In this document: positions 1-8,373 of the stretch, one piece after another | Position numbering within the stretch: the stretch's first letter is position 1 | Layout: each line of letters opens with the position of its first letter | DNA from: Pseudomonas marginalis | GTDB lineage: Bacteria > Pseudomonadota > Gammaproteobacteria > Pseudomonadales > Pseudomonadaceae | NCBI RefSeq assembly: GCF_001645105.1 | Contig: NZ_LKEG01000053.1 | Location: forward strand, 68,253 to 132,252 | Direction: 5' to 3' | DNA length: 64,000 nt | Notes under the pieces: generated by a model | Database searches by the model: none | Told to the model about the DNA's origin: nothing | The model's input: only the letters and a program-made list of their open reading frames with translations | Made by a program: the position numbers and the translations under genes

Positions 1-237
1 CACCGCCACCGCTACGAAGTGAACAACAACCTGCTGCCGCAAATCAAAGAGGCTGGCCTGAAAATCTCCGGTCGCTCCGGTGATGGCGCGCTGGTGGAAG
101 TGGTCGAGGCGCCGGATCATCCATGGTTCGTCGCGTGCCAGTTCCACCCTGAGTTCACCTCGACGCCGCGTGACGGTCACCCGTTGTTCAGCGGCTTCGT
201 CAAAGCAGCACTGACGCAACATCAGAAGAAGGCGTAA
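1..237 (+). CDS. pyrG: CTP synthase, C-terminal end (partial)
   Basis: Only the last 78 codons are present; the gene begins before the window. CTP synthase makes CTP from UTP, ATP and glutamine. The visible part is the end of the class I glutamine amidotransferase domain: the segment [14 protein letters not shown] carries the catalytic His-Pro-Glu (HPE) of the Cys-His-Glu triad, followed by the usual short tail. The stop codon lies 5 bases before kdsA, so the two genes are probably co-transcribed, as in other pseudomonads (pyrG-kdsA-eno). Confidence 0.95.
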
Positions 238-242
238 CCCTG

Positions 243-1088
243 ATGGCCCAGAAGATCATTCGCGTAGGCGACATCGAGATTGCCAACGACAAGCCCATGG
301 TGCTGTTCGGTGGCATGAACGTGCTGGAAAGCCGTGACATGGCGATGCAGGTCTGTGAAGAGTACGTAAAGGTCACCGAGAAACTCGGTATCCCTTACGT
401 GTTCAAGGCCAGCTTCGACAAGGCCAACCGTTCGTCCGTGACCTCCTATCGCGGCCCGGGTCTTGAAGAAGGCATGCGGATCTTCCAGGACATCAAGCAA
501 GCCTTCGGCGTGCCGATCATCACCGACGTCCACGAGCCTGAACAGGCTGCCGTGGTCGCCGAGGTGTGCGACATCATCCAGTTGCCGGCCTTCCTGTCGC
601 GCCAGACTGACCTGGTCGTCGCGATGGCCAAGACCGGCGCTGTGATCAACATCAAGAAAGCCCAGTTCCTCGCACCTCAGGAGATGAAACACATCCTGAA
701 CAAGTGCGTGGAAGCGGGTAACGACCAGTTGATTCTCTGCGAGCGTGGTTCGAGCTTCGGCTACAACAACCTCGTGGTGGACATGCTCGGTTTCGGCATC
801 ATGAAACAGTTCGAATACCCGGTGTTCTTCGACGTGACCCACGCGCTGCAAATGCCGGGTGGCCGTGCCGATTCCGCTGGTGGGCGCCGTGCCCAGGTGC
901 TGGACCTGGCCAAGGCGGGCATCAGCCAGTCCCTGGCGGGCTTGTTCCTGGAAGCCCACCCGGACCCGGACAACGCCAAATGCGACGGCCCATGCGCCCT
1001 GCGCCTGGACAAACTGGAGCCATTCCTGGCCCAGCTCAAGCAGTTGGACGAACTGGTCAAGAGTTTTCCGACGGTAGAGACCGCGTAA
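243..1088 (+). CDS. kdsA: 3-deoxy-8-phosphooctulonate (KDO-8-P) synthase
   Basis: A 281-residue cytoplasmic enzyme that condenses phosphoenolpyruvate with arabinose 5-phosphate to KDO 8-phosphate, the precursor of the inner-core sugar of lipopolysaccharide. The length is the usual one for the family. Recognisable segments are KASFDKANRSS near residue 60, PIITDVHE near residue 95, the QIPAFL-like stretch DIIQLPAFLSRQTDL, and VFFDVTHALQMPGG near residue 200. The ATG is 5 bases after the pyrG stop, which fits translation as part of the pyrG-kdsA-eno cluster. Confidence 0.97.
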   Translation: MAQKIIRVGDIEIANDKPMVLFGGMNVLESRDMAMQVCEEYVKVTEKLGIPYVFKASFDKANRSSVTSYRGPGLEEGMRIFQDIKQAFGVPIITDVHEPEQAAVVAEVCDIIQLPAFLSRQTDLVVAMAKTGAVINIKKAQFLAPQEMKHILNKCVEAGNDQLILCERGSSFGYNNLVVDMLGFGIMKQFEYPVFFDVTHALQMPGGRADSAGGRRAQVLDLAKAGISQSLAGLFLEAHPDPDNAKCDGPCALRLDKLEPFLAQLKQLDELVKSFPTVETA

Positions 1089-1126
1089 GCGCCATTTCTC
1101 CGGTAAAGTATCCCACGCTAAAAGCT

Positions 1127-1142
1127 CAGGCCCTCGGGCCTG
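1127..1142 (+). terminator. Short GC hairpin between kdsA and eno
   Basis: A perfect 7-bp palindrome (caggccc tc gggcctg) lies 39 bases after the kdsA stop. It has no T-tract, so it may only be a weak transcription attenuator or an mRNA stabilising hairpin. The remaining gap to eno carries no other visible gene. Confidence 0.35.
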
Positions 1143-1245
1143 GGCCTTGTCGCCTGCAAGCCTGCCCCGTTGTTCCACCCTTGCGGTCGGTCAAAAGATT
1201 TCCTTCAGCTGCGTCGTTTTCGTCAACTTTGGAGTGTTTACAACA

Positions 1246-2535
1246 ATGGCAAAAATCGTCGACATCAAAGGTCGTGAAGTTCTCGACTCCCGTGGCAACC
1301 CCACCGTCGAAGCCGACGTGCTTCTCGATAACGGCATCATCGGCAGCGCCTGCGCGCCGTCCGGTGCTTCCACCGGTTCGCGCGAAGCGCTGGAACTGCG
1401 TGATGGCGACAAGAGCCGTTACCTGGGCAAGGGTGTTCTCAAGGCTGTAGCCAACATCAATGGCCCGATCCGTGACCTGTTGCTGGGCAAGGACCCGCTG
1501 GACCAGAAAGCCCTGGACCACGCGATGATCAAGCTCGACGGCACCGAAAACAAAGGCAGCCTGGGTGCCAACGCTATCCTCGCCGTGTCCCTGGCCGCCG
1601 CCAAGGCCGCTGCTCAGGACCAGGACCTGCCGCTGTACGCTCACATCGCCAACCTGAACGGTACCCCGGGTGTCTACTCGATGCCGGTGCCAATGATGAA
1701 CATCATCAACGGTGGCGAGCACGCCGATAACAACGTCGACATCCAGGAATTCATGGTGCAGCCGGTGGGCGCCAAGTCCTTCTCCGAAGGCCTGCGCATG
1801 GGCACCGAGATTTTCCACCACCTCAAGGCTGTTCTGAAGGCCCGTGGCCTGAGCACTGCGGTGGGTGACGAAGGTGGTTTCGCTCCGAACCTGGCGTCCA
1901 ACGAAGACGCACTGAAAGTGATCTCCGAAGCCGTGGCCAACGCAGGCTACAAGCTGGGCACCGACGTGACCCTGGCCCTGGACTGCGCGGCCAGCGAGTT
2001 CTACGAGGACGGTAAATACAACCTGTCCGGCGAAGGCCAGGTGTTCAACTCCGAAGGTTTCGCTGAATACCTGAAGGGCTTGACCCAGCGCTACCCGATC
2101 ATCTCGATCGAAGATGGCCTGGACGAGTCCGATTGGGACGGCTGGAAAATCCTCACCGACAAGATCGGCGAGAAAATCCAACTGGTGGGCGACGACTTGT
2201 TCGTGACCAACACCAAGATCCTGAAAGAAGGCATCGATAAAAAGATCGCCAACTCGATCCTGATCAAGTTCAACCAGATCGGCACCCTGACCGAAACCCT
2301 GGAAGCCATCCAGATGGCCAAGGCGGCGGGCTACACGGCCGTGATCTCGCACCGCTCCGGCGAAACCGAAGATTCGACCATTGCCGACCTGGCCGTGGGC
2401 ACTTCGGCGGGCCAGATCAAGACCGGTTCCCTGTGCCGTTCCGATCGCGTTTCCAAGTACAACCAATTGCTGCGTATCGAAGAGCAACTGGCTGGCAAGG
2501 CCAAGTACAACGGTCGCGGCGAGTTTCGCGGCTGA
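1246..2535 (+). CDS. eno: Enolase
   Basis: Phosphopyruvate hydratase of glycolysis and gluconeogenesis, which interconverts 2-phosphoglycerate and phosphoenolpyruvate; in proteobacteria it is also a degradosome partner. The 429-residue reading starts MAKIVDIKGREVLDSRGNPT, which is the conserved family N-terminus; an in-frame upstream ATG at 1147 would add 33 residues that do not look like enolase and is rejected. Visible signatures include GASTGSREALELRDGD, the active-site segment VGDEGGFAPN, the metal-ligand region SIEDGLDESDWDGW and the enolase signature LIKFNQIGTLTETLE with the SHRSGETED loop close to the C-terminus. Confidence 0.98.
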   Translation: MAKIVDIKGREVLDSRGNPTVEADVLLDNGIIGSACAPSGASTGSREALELRDGDKSRYLGKGVLKAVANINGPIRDLLLGKDPLDQKALDHAMIKLDGTENKGSLGANAILAVSLAAAKAAAQDQDLPLYAHIANLNGTPGVYSMPVPMMNIINGGEHADNNVDIQEFMVQPVGAKSFSEGLRMGTEIFHHLKAVLKARGLSTAVGDEGGFAPNLASNEDALKVISEAVANAGYKLGTDVTLALDCAASEFYEDGKYNLSGEGQVFNSEGFAEYLKGLTQRYPIISIEDGLDESDWDGWKILTDKIGEKIQLVGDDLFVTNTKILKEGIDKKIANSILIKFNQIGTLTETLEAIQMAKAAGYTAVISHRSGETEDSTIADLAVGTSAGQIKTGSLCRSDRVSKYNQLLRIEEQLAGKAKYNGRGEFRG

Positions 2536-2625
2536 TCGCTACATGGTAAAAATGGTAAAAGGTCGGCGGATTGCGTCGGAAAACTCACGACAGTGTGTAT
2601 TTCGACGCTAATCTGATGGCTATCA

Positions 2626-2657
2626 AGCACAAGCCTGGTTCTTCCAGGCTTCGTGCT
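2626..2657 (+). terminator. Stem-loop after enolase
   Basis: About 90 bases after eno there is a long stem: agcac-a-agcctgg pairs with ccaggct-t-cgtgct around a 5-base loop. No T-tract follows directly. It probably ends or protects the eno transcript and lies just upstream of ftsB. Confidence 0.5.
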
Positions 2658-2715
2658 ATCAGTTGCTGCAAAAGTTTTGCATGGCTGTTTTTTTTCACTG
2701 GATACCCGATATTCG

Positions 2716-2994
2716 ATGCGCAGTCCCAATTGGTTGTTCCTCGTCTTGCTCTTGTTGCTGGCTGGCCTGCAATACCGCCTATGGGTGGGTAATGGCAGCT
2801 TTGCGCAGGTGAAAGACCTGACCGAGCAAATTGCTGCACAGCACGCCGAAAACGAGATCTTGCTGGAGCGCAACCGCGTCCTCGATGCCGAAGTGCTTGA
2901 GCTGAAAAAAGGCACGGAGACCGTTGAAGAGCGTGCTCGTCATGAACTGGGCATGGTCAAGGAGGGCGAAACCCTCTACCAGTTGGCCCAATGA
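2716..2994 (+). CDS. ftsB: Cell division protein FtsB
   Basis: A 92-residue bitopic inner-membrane protein of the FtsQLB divisome subcomplex, which links FtsQ to the septal peptidoglycan synthase FtsWI. It begins with a short cytoplasmic MRSPNW, one hydrophobic helix (about residues 6-20), and then a periplasmic coiled coil with heptad-like hydrophobic spacing (LTEQIAAQHAENEILLERN). The C-terminus ELGMVKEGETLYQL is typical of FtsB. An in-frame ATG at 2653 would give an unnatural extension, so the ATG before the hydrophobic segment was chosen. The stop overlaps the ispD start (ATGA). Confidence 0.93.
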   Translation: MRSPNWLFLVLLLLLAGLQYRLWVGNGSFAQVKDLTEQIAAQHAENEILLERNRVLDAEVLELKKGTETVEERARHELGMVKEGETLYQLAQ

Positions 2995-3698
2995 GTCAGC
3001 GTTTGCCGGCCTTCTGGGCCGTGATTCCTGCCGCGGGCGTCGGTGCCCGTATGGCCGCGGACCGTCCCAAGCAGTACCTGCAATTGGGCGGGCGCACTAT
3101 TCTCGAACACAGCCTCGGCTGTTTTCTCGACCATCCATCGCTCAAGGGCGTGGTGGTCAGTCTTGCTGCTGATGATCCCTACTGGCCCAGCCTGGCCTGT
3201 GCTGCCGACCCGCGTATCCAGCGTGCGGAGGGTGGTTCTGAGCGCTCTGGTTCAGTACTTAATGCACTGCTGCAACTCAATGCCTTGGGTGCCGGCGATG
3301 ACGACTGGGTGTTGGTGCACGATGCTGCACGACCGAACCTGAGTCGCGATGATCTGGACAAGTTGCTCGCCGAACTGGCGGACGACCCGGTCGGCGGCTT
3401 GCTGGCCGTGCCGGCCCGCGATACGCTCAAGCGCGTCGACAAGCACGGGCGTGTGGTGGAAACCGTCGACCGTCGTCTGATCTGGCAAGCCTATACGCCG
3501 CAGATGTTCCGCCTGGGTGCTTTGCACCGTGCTTTGGCCGATAGCCTGGTAGCCGATGCGGTGATTACCGACGAAGCCTCGGCCATGGAATGGTCCGGAC
3601 AGGCACCGCGCCTGATCGAAGGGCGCTCGGACAACATCAAGGTGACCCGGCCCGAAGATCTGGAATGGTTACGGCTGCGGTGGGCGAATCGCAGGTAG
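2991..3698 (+). CDS. ispD: 2-C-methyl-D-erythritol 4-phosphate cytidylyltransferase
   Basis: Third step of the MEP isoprenoid pathway: it joins CTP and MEP to give CDP-ME. The 235-residue protein shows the nucleotidyltransferase glycine-rich loop AVIPAAGVGARMAADRPKQY near residue 10, the substrate segment VHDAARPNLSRDDL near residue 105, and the C-terminal NIKVTRPEDLEWL typical of IspD. It overlaps ftsB by 4 bases, implying coupled translation. Its pathway partner ispF lies about 3 kb downstream, separated by the LysR-adhC-fghA block rather than directly adjacent. Confidence 0.97.
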   Translation: MSQRLPAFWAVIPAAGVGARMAADRPKQYLQLGGRTILEHSLGCFLDHPSLKGVVVSLAADDPYWPSLACAADPRIQRAEGGSERSGSVLNALLQLNALGAGDDDWVLVHDAARPNLSRDDLDKLLAELADDPVGGLLAVPARDTLKRVDKHGRVVETVDRRLIWQAYTPQMFRLGALHRALADSLVADAVITDEASAMEWSGQAPRLIEGRSDNIKVTRPEDLEWLRLRWANRR

Positions 3699-3718
3699 TC
3701 GCCTGTATCGTGTCGACT

Positions 3719-3797
3719 TCATCGGGGGCAAGCCCCTTCCCACATTTTGACCTGTGAACATATTCAAAGGTGGGAGGGGGCTACACCCCGATGAGGT
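3719..3797. repeat. REPIN-like palindromic repeat, family A
   Basis: Two inverted copies of a short REP sequence (tcgggggcaagcccc...tcccacatttt and its complement ggtgggagggggct...accccgatga) face each other over a spacer of about 20 bases. It fills the gap between the convergent ispD and LysR genes, as Pseudomonas REPINs usually do. The right arm is slightly degenerate (ctacacccc in place of cttgccccc). Confidence 0.8.
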
Positions 3798-3817
3798 CCG
3801 CCCAAACAACAATACAG

Positions 3818-4714
3818 TCAGCTGCTGTACTCCGGCCGCCCAGCCAGCCCCTCCTTCAAGAAATCCACCAGCTTCCTGACCTTCGGCGACAAATGCCGTT
3901 GCTGCGGATACAGCGCCCACACCGCCGTATTCGGCGGTTGATGTGCCTCCAGCAACGACACCAGCGCGCCACCGTGCAGATGCTCCAGCACATAATAGTC
4001 CGGCAATTGGCACAACCCGACGCCTTGTAGCGCTGCATCCAGCACCGCTTGACCGCTGTTGCAGCGCCAGTTTCCCTGCACACGCTGGGAAAATTCCCGC
4101 CCGTCCTGGGCCAGTTGCCAGATATCCGAGCTGCCGATCAGGCAGTTATGCCGACTCAACTCCGACAAACTATGTGGCCGCCCATACCGCGCCAGGTAGG
4201 ACGGCGATGCGCACAGGTACATGCGTCTCGGCGCCAGCCGGCTGGCAACCATGCGCGAATCCTGCAGGCGCCCCAGGCGAATCGCGAGGTCGAGGCCTTC
4301 GTGCACCAAGTCCAATGGGCGGTTGCTCAGCTCGATATCCACCCGCAGTTGAGGGTAGAGCGCCATGAACCGTGTGACCAGCGGCACGATAAAGCGCTCG
4401 CCGTACGCCACGGCGCAGGTCATGCGTAACATGCCTTTGGGTTCGCTGGTGAGGTCGCCGACCGCGCGCAGAGCTTCTTCGCGACCATCCTGCAGGCGCT
4501 GGCAATGCTGCAGAAAGGTCTGGCCCGCTTCGGTCAGGGTCACTTTGCGCGTACTGCGATACAGCAGGCGTGTTTGCAGCCGCTCTTCCAGGCGTGCCAC
4601 CTGCCGGCTGATATGGGACGACGACACGCCTAAGCGCTCGGCCGCCGCCGTAAATTGGCTGCATTCAGCCACGGCGACAAACTCGTCGATGCCTTCCCAG
4701 CGGTTTTCCAGCAT
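3818..4714 (-). CDS. LysR-family transcriptional regulator next to formaldehyde genes
   Basis: A 298-residue LysR-type regulator. An N-terminal winged helix-turn-helix (about residues 5-65, with FTAAAERLGVSSSHISRQVARLEERL as the recognition region) is followed by a LysR substrate-binding domain of the CrgA-like group. It is transcribed away from adhC-fghA with a 109-bp intergenic region, so it is a good candidate regulator of the formaldehyde detoxification pair. The effector is not readable from the sequence. Family length is normal. Confidence 0.9.
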   Translation of the reverse strand: MLENRWEGIDEFVAVAECSQFTAAAERLGVSSSHISRQVARLEERLQTRLLYRSTRKVTLTEAGQTFLQHCQRLQDGREEALRAVGDLTSEPKGMLRMTCAVAYGERFIVPLVTRFMALYPQLRVDIELSNRPLDLVHEGLDLAIRLGRLQDSRMVASRLAPRRMYLCASPSYLARYGRPHSLSELSRHNCLIGSSDIWQLAQDGREFSQRVQGNWRCNSGQAVLDAALQGVGLCQLPDYYVLEHLHGGALVSLLEAHQPPNTAVWALYPQQRHLSPKVRKLVDFLKEGLAGRPEYSS

Positions 4715-4753
4715 GGCAATTATCCCTGTACAGCAATAAAGTTTTGCTTTTGT

Positions 4754-4769
4754 CTGGATTATTAATCAG
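4754..4769. promoter_or_regulatory. Possible LysR operator in the adhC promoter region
   Basis: The divergent LysR/adhC intergenic region contains an AT-rich imperfect dyad, ctggattattaatcag, with GATT-ATT-AATC at its core. It matches the general T-N11-A form of LysR boxes and sits 55-70 bases upstream of the adhC start. A TACACT at 4782-4787 could serve as a -10 element for adhC. Assignment is by position and symmetry only. Confidence 0.35.
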
Positions 4770-4823
4770 ATGGCCATGTTTTACACTCTAGGTCTCAGTT
4801 TTTAACTCCCTGGAGAAACCTGG

Positions 4824-5936
4824 ATGATCAAGTCCCGCGCTGCCGTAGCCTTCGAAGCCAAGAAGCCCCTTGAGATCGTAGAGGTGGATGTCGCCATGCC
4901 CAAGGCTGGCGAAGTGCTGTTACGGGTGGTCGCGTCCGGTGTGTGCCATACCGACGCCTACACCCTGTCGGGTGCCGACCCGGAAGGCATCTTCCCGTCG
5001 ATCCTCGGCCATGAAGGCGGTGCCGTGGTTGAAGCCATCGGCGAGGGTGTGACTTCCGTTGCGGTGGGTGATCATGTAATTCCGCTGTACACCCCGGAGT
5101 GCGGCAAGTGCAAATTCTGCCTGTCGGGCAAGACCAACCTCTGCCAGGCCATCCGCGCCACGCAGGGCAAAGGCCTGATGCCGGACGGCACTACACGCTT
5201 TTCCTACAAAGGTCAGCCGATTTTCCACTACATGGGCACCTCGACCTTCTCCGAATACACCGTGCTGCCGGAAATTTCCGTGGCCAAGATTCCTAAAGAA
5301 GCGCCGCTGGAAAAAGTCTGCCTGCTGGGCTGTGGCGTTACCACCGGTATCGGTGCGGTGATCAACACCGCCAAGGTCAAGCCGGGCGATACCGTGGCCA
5401 TTTTCGGCCTCGGCGGTATCGGTCTGTCGGCCATTATTGGCGCGGTCAAAGCCAAGGCTGGCCGCATCATTGCCATCGATATCAACCCGGCCAAGTTCGA
5501 GATCGCCAAGCAACTCGGCGCCACTGACTGCATCAACCCGAAAGACTACGATCGCCCGATCCAGGACGTGATCGTCGACCTGACTGACGGTGGCGTGGAC
5601 TTTTCCTTCGAATGTATCGGTAACGTGCAGTTGATGCGCGCTGCCCTCGAGTGCTGCCACAAAGGTTGGGGCGAGTCGGTGATCATCGGCGTGGCCGGTG
5701 CCGGCCAGGAAATCGCCACCCGTCCATTCCAACTGGTGACCGGTCGCGTCTGGCGCGGTTCGGCATTCGGTGGCGTGCGCGGCCGGACCGAGCTGCCAAG
5801 CTACGTGGAAATGGCTCAGACCGGCGAGATCCCGCTGGACACCTTCATCACCCACACCATGGGCCTGGAAGACATCAACAAAGCGTTTGACCTGATGCAT
5901 GAAGGCAAGAGCATTCGTACCGTCATCCACTTCTGA
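4824..5936 (+). CDS. adhC: S-(hydroxymethyl)glutathione dehydrogenase / class III alcohol dehydrogenase
   Basis: A 370-residue zinc-dependent, NAD-linked enzyme (also called FrmA) that oxidises S-hydroxymethylglutathione, formed spontaneously from formaldehyde and glutathione, to S-formylglutathione. The catalytic-zinc region GVCHTDAYTLSGADPEG and GHEGG, and the four-Cys structural zinc lobe CGKCKFCLSGKTNLC, are all intact; the NAD Rossmann motif is FGLGGIGLS near residue 195. The start is preceded by ctggaga. It is followed after 8 bases by fghA, the next enzyme of the pathway. Confidence 0.96.
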   Translation: MIKSRAAVAFEAKKPLEIVEVDVAMPKAGEVLLRVVASGVCHTDAYTLSGADPEGIFPSILGHEGGAVVEAIGEGVTSVAVGDHVIPLYTPECGKCKFCLSGKTNLCQAIRATQGKGLMPDGTTRFSYKGQPIFHYMGTSTFSEYTVLPEISVAKIPKEAPLEKVCLLGCGVTTGIGAVINTAKVKPGDTVAIFGLGGIGLSAIIGAVKAKAGRIIAIDINPAKFEIAKQLGATDCINPKDYDRPIQDVIVDLTDGGVDFSFECIGNVQLMRAALECCHKGWGESVIIGVAGAGQEIATRPFQLVTGRVWRGSAFGGVRGRTELPSYVEMAQTGEIPLDTFITHTMGLEDINKAFDLMHEGKSIRTVIHF

Positions 5937-5944
5937 GGTCGGCC

Positions 5945-6790
5945 ATGAGTCTGGAAAACCTGTCGTGCCAGAAAAGCTTCGGCGGCTGGCATAAACGCTA
6001 CAAGCATCATTCCGATGTGCTCGACTGCGACATGACGTTTGCCGTCTACCTGCCGCCGCAAGCGGAGCAGGGCGGCAAGCTGCCGGTGCTGTACTGGTTG
6101 TCCGGTCTCACCTGCACCGATGAGAACTTCATGCAGAAGGCCGGCGCCCAGCGCATGGCCGCCGAACTGGGGTTGATCATTGTTGCACCGGACACCAGCC
6201 CGCGTGGGCCGGGTGTGCCGGGTGACCCGGATAACGCCTGGGATTTCGGCCTCGGCGCCGGTTTCTATCTGAATGCCACCCAGGAACCTTGGGCCAAGCA
6301 CTATCGGATGCATGACTACGTGGTGCAGGAATTGCCGGCATTGGTTGAAGCGCATTTCCCGGCTTCGGCTAAACGGGGCATCAGCGGCCACTCCATGGGC
6401 GGCCACGGTGCGTTGGTGTGTGCATTGCGCAACCCAGGGCGTTACCAATCGGTGTCGGCATTTTCGCCGATCAACAACCCGATGGATTGCCCCTGGGGTC
6501 AGAAAGCGTTCTCCCGTTACCTGGGTGAAGAACGTTCAAAATGGCGTGAGTGGGACGCCTGCGTGCTGATCAGCGAAGCGTCCGAAAAGCTGCCACTGCT
6601 GGTGGACCAGGGTGACCGCGACGATTTCCTCGCCGTGCAACTCAAGCCTGAAGCCTTGCAGCAAGCGGCCAAGGCGGCCAACCATCCGTTGGAACTGCGC
6701 CTGCAACCCGGCTACGACCACAGCTACTTCTTTATCGCCAGCTTCATCGAAGATCATTTGCGACACCATGGCCGTGCTTTGCTCGGTTAA
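5945..6790 (+). CDS. fghA: S-formylglutathione hydrolase
   Basis: A 281-residue alpha/beta-hydrolase (esterase D family) that hydrolyses S-formylglutathione to formate and glutathione, completing formaldehyde detoxification with AdhC. The nucleophile elbow is GHSMGGHGA with Ser150; the acid is likely the Asp in LLVDQGDRDDF, and the His is in PGYDHSYFFI near the C-terminus. WLSGLTCTDENF near residue 51 is the family oxyanion region. The gene starts 8 bases after adhC and is surely co-transcribed. Confidence 0.96.
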   Translation: MSLENLSCQKSFGGWHKRYKHHSDVLDCDMTFAVYLPPQAEQGGKLPVLYWLSGLTCTDENFMQKAGAQRMAAELGLIIVAPDTSPRGPGVPGDPDNAWDFGLGAGFYLNATQEPWAKHYRMHDYVVQELPALVEAHFPASAKRGISGHSMGGHGALVCALRNPGRYQSVSAFSPINNPMDCPWGQKAFSRYLGEERSKWREWDACVLISEASEKLPLLVDQGDRDDFLAVQLKPEALQQAAKAANHPLELRLQPGYDHSYFFIASFIEDHLRHHGRALLG

Positions 6791-6813
6791 TGTGAGGCAA
6801 AAGTAGGTAGAAT

Positions 6814-6844
6814 CACGCCCTGAATTAAATCGGGGCGTTTTTTT
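6814..6844 (+). terminator. Intrinsic terminator abutting the ispF start codon
   Basis: The hairpin acgccc...gggcgt followed by seven T residues has the form of a rho-independent terminator for the adhC-fghA operon. Its T-tract ends exactly at the ispF ATG (6845), and the only purine-rich stretch that could serve as the ispF ribosome-binding site (gggg at 6832-6835) is inside the stem. It may therefore also influence ispF translation. Confidence 0.7.
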
Positions 6845-7318
6845 ATGCGTATTGGCCACGGCTACGATGTGCACCGTTTCGCTGAAGGCGATTTCATCAC
6901 CCTGGGCGGCGTGCGCATTGCGCACCACCATGGGTTGCTGGCTCATTCCGACGGCGACGTTGTGTTGCATGCCTTGAGCGATGCCTTGCTCGGCGCTGCG
7001 GCGTTGGGCGATATCGGCAAGCACTTTCCGGACACAGACCCGACCTTCAAAGGCGCGGACAGCCGTGTATTGCTGCGCCACGTTGTGGGCTTGATCCATG
7101 CCAAGGGCTGGAAAGTCGGTAACGTCGACAACACCATCGTGGCCCAGGCGCCGAAGATGGCGCCCCATATCGAATCGATGCGCGCACTGATTGCCGCTGA
7201 CCTGCAAATTGAACTGGATCAAGTCAACGTGAAAGCCACCACTACCGAAAAACTCGGGTTTACCGGTCGTGAAGAGGGCATTGCGGTGCACTCCGTTGCC
7301 TTGTTGCTGCGCGCATGA
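6845..7318 (+). CDS. ispF: 2-C-methyl-D-erythritol 2,4-cyclodiphosphate synthase
   Basis: A 157-residue enzyme of the MEP pathway that cyclises CDP-ME 2-phosphate to MEcPP, releasing CMP. The divalent-metal site is visible as Asp8 and His10 in MRIGHGYDVHRF, with His42 in HSDGDVVLHAL; TTTEKLGFTGREEGI near the C-terminus is the cytidine-binding signature. Length is normal. Its stop overlaps the truD start (ATGA). The start codon is unusual in following directly on the T-tract of a terminator hairpin. Confidence 0.97.
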   Translation: MRIGHGYDVHRFAEGDFITLGGVRIAHHHGLLAHSDGDVVLHALSDALLGAAALGDIGKHFPDTDPTFKGADSRVLLRHVVGLIHAKGWKVGNVDNTIVAQAPKMAPHIESMRALIAADLQIELDQVNVKATTTEKLGFTGREEGIAVHSVALLLRA

Positions 7319-8373
7319 ACGACTTGGAACTGCTGGGCCCACGGGCGTATGGCGAGGCGTTGGGCAGCGCGGTGCTGAAGGCCACGGCTGAAGACTTCCA
7401 AGTCGACGAAGTGTTGGATATTCCGTTGACCGGCGAAGGCGAGCACCTGTGGTTATGGGTCGAGAAGCGCGGTCTCAATACCGAGGAAGCAGCGCGTCGG
7501 ATCGCCAAAGCGGCCGGTGTGCCGTTGCGCACCGTCAGCTATGCCGGGCTCAAGGATCGCCAAGCGTTGACCCGCCAATGGTTCAGCGTGCAGCTACCGG
7601 GCAAGGCTGATCCGGACATGAGCGCGGCAGAAAACGACACGCTCAGGATCCTCAAGACCGGCCGCCACAAGCGCAAGCTGCAGCGCGGCGCGCATTCGGC
7701 CAATGGTTTCACCTTGCGCCTGACGCAGTTGGTCGGCGATACCGCCGCCATCGACGCGCGGTTGCAGCTGATCGCCCAGCATGGCATTCCGAACTACTTC
7801 GGCACCCAGCGCTTTGGCCATAACGGCGGCAACGTCGTCGACGCCCGCGAGTGGGCCGTGCGCAAGGCGTTGCCGGAGCAGCGCAATGTGCGTTCGCGCT
7901 TGTTGTCGACTGCGCGCAGTTATCTCTTCAACAAAGTGCTGGCGGCGCGGGTTGCCGAGGGTTCCTGGCAGCGCGCCCAGGTCGGCGACTTGCTGGCGTT
8001 CACCGACAGCCGCAGTTTTTTTCCGGCGGGGGAGGCTGAATGCAGCGACCCGCGCCTGGCGATTCTGGACCTACACCCCACCGGTCCGCAGTGGGGCGAA
8101 GGCGATTCACCTGCCAGTGGTGCAACCTTTGAGCTGGAACAGGCCATTGCCGCCGGCGAGGCCGACCTGCGCGATTGGCTGGTGAATGCCGGCATGAGCC
8201 AGGAACGTCGCATTCTGCGACTGCCCATTGGCGGTTTGACGTGGCATTATCCCTCGCTGGACATTCTGCAATTGGAATTCGTCCTGCCGGCCGGATGCTT
8301 CGCCACTGTCTTGGTGCGCGAGCTTGTTGATCTGGTGCCGGTGGGGCAGACGGACAACCCATGCGTATTCTGA
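7315..8373 (+). CDS. truD: tRNA pseudouridine(13) synthase TruD
   Basis: A 352-residue enzyme that converts U13 of tRNA(Glu) to pseudouridine. The catalytic aspartate is Asp81 in YAGLKDRQALTRQW, a TruD hallmark; other signatures are EDFQVDEVL near the N-terminus, GIPNYFGTQRFG near residue 155 and the split TRUD insertion domain. It overlaps ispF by 4 bases and surE by 13 bases, consistent with one polycistronic message from ispF to pcm. Confidence 0.96.
   Translation: MNDLELLGPRAYGEALGSAVLKATAEDFQVDEVLDIPLTGEGEHLWLWVEKRGLNTEEAARRIAKAAGVPLRTVSYAGLKDRQALTRQWFSVQLPGKADPDMSAAENDTLRILKTGRHKRKLQRGAHSANGFTLRLTQLVGDTAAIDARLQLIAQHGIPNYFGTQRFGHNGGNVVDAREWAVRKALPEQRNVRSRLLSTARSYLFNKVLAARVAEGSWQRAQVGDLLAFTDSRSFFPAGEAECSDPRLAILDLHPTGPQWGEGDSPASGATFELEQAIAAGEADLRDWLVNAGMSQERRILRLPIGGLTWHYPSLDILQLEFVLPAGCFATVLVRELVDLVPVGQTDNPCVF

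Noticed and set aside
222..1178. A 318-codon open frame opposite kdsA
   Set aside because: It mirrors kdsA in the other strand, has atypical amino-acid composition (His, Arg, Val, Leu and Asp runs) and no ribosome-binding site; high third-position GC makes such antisense frames common here.
1126..2487. A 453-codon open frame opposite enolase
   Set aside because: Same composition artefact; enolase signatures are in the sense frame, and the antisense product has no motif.
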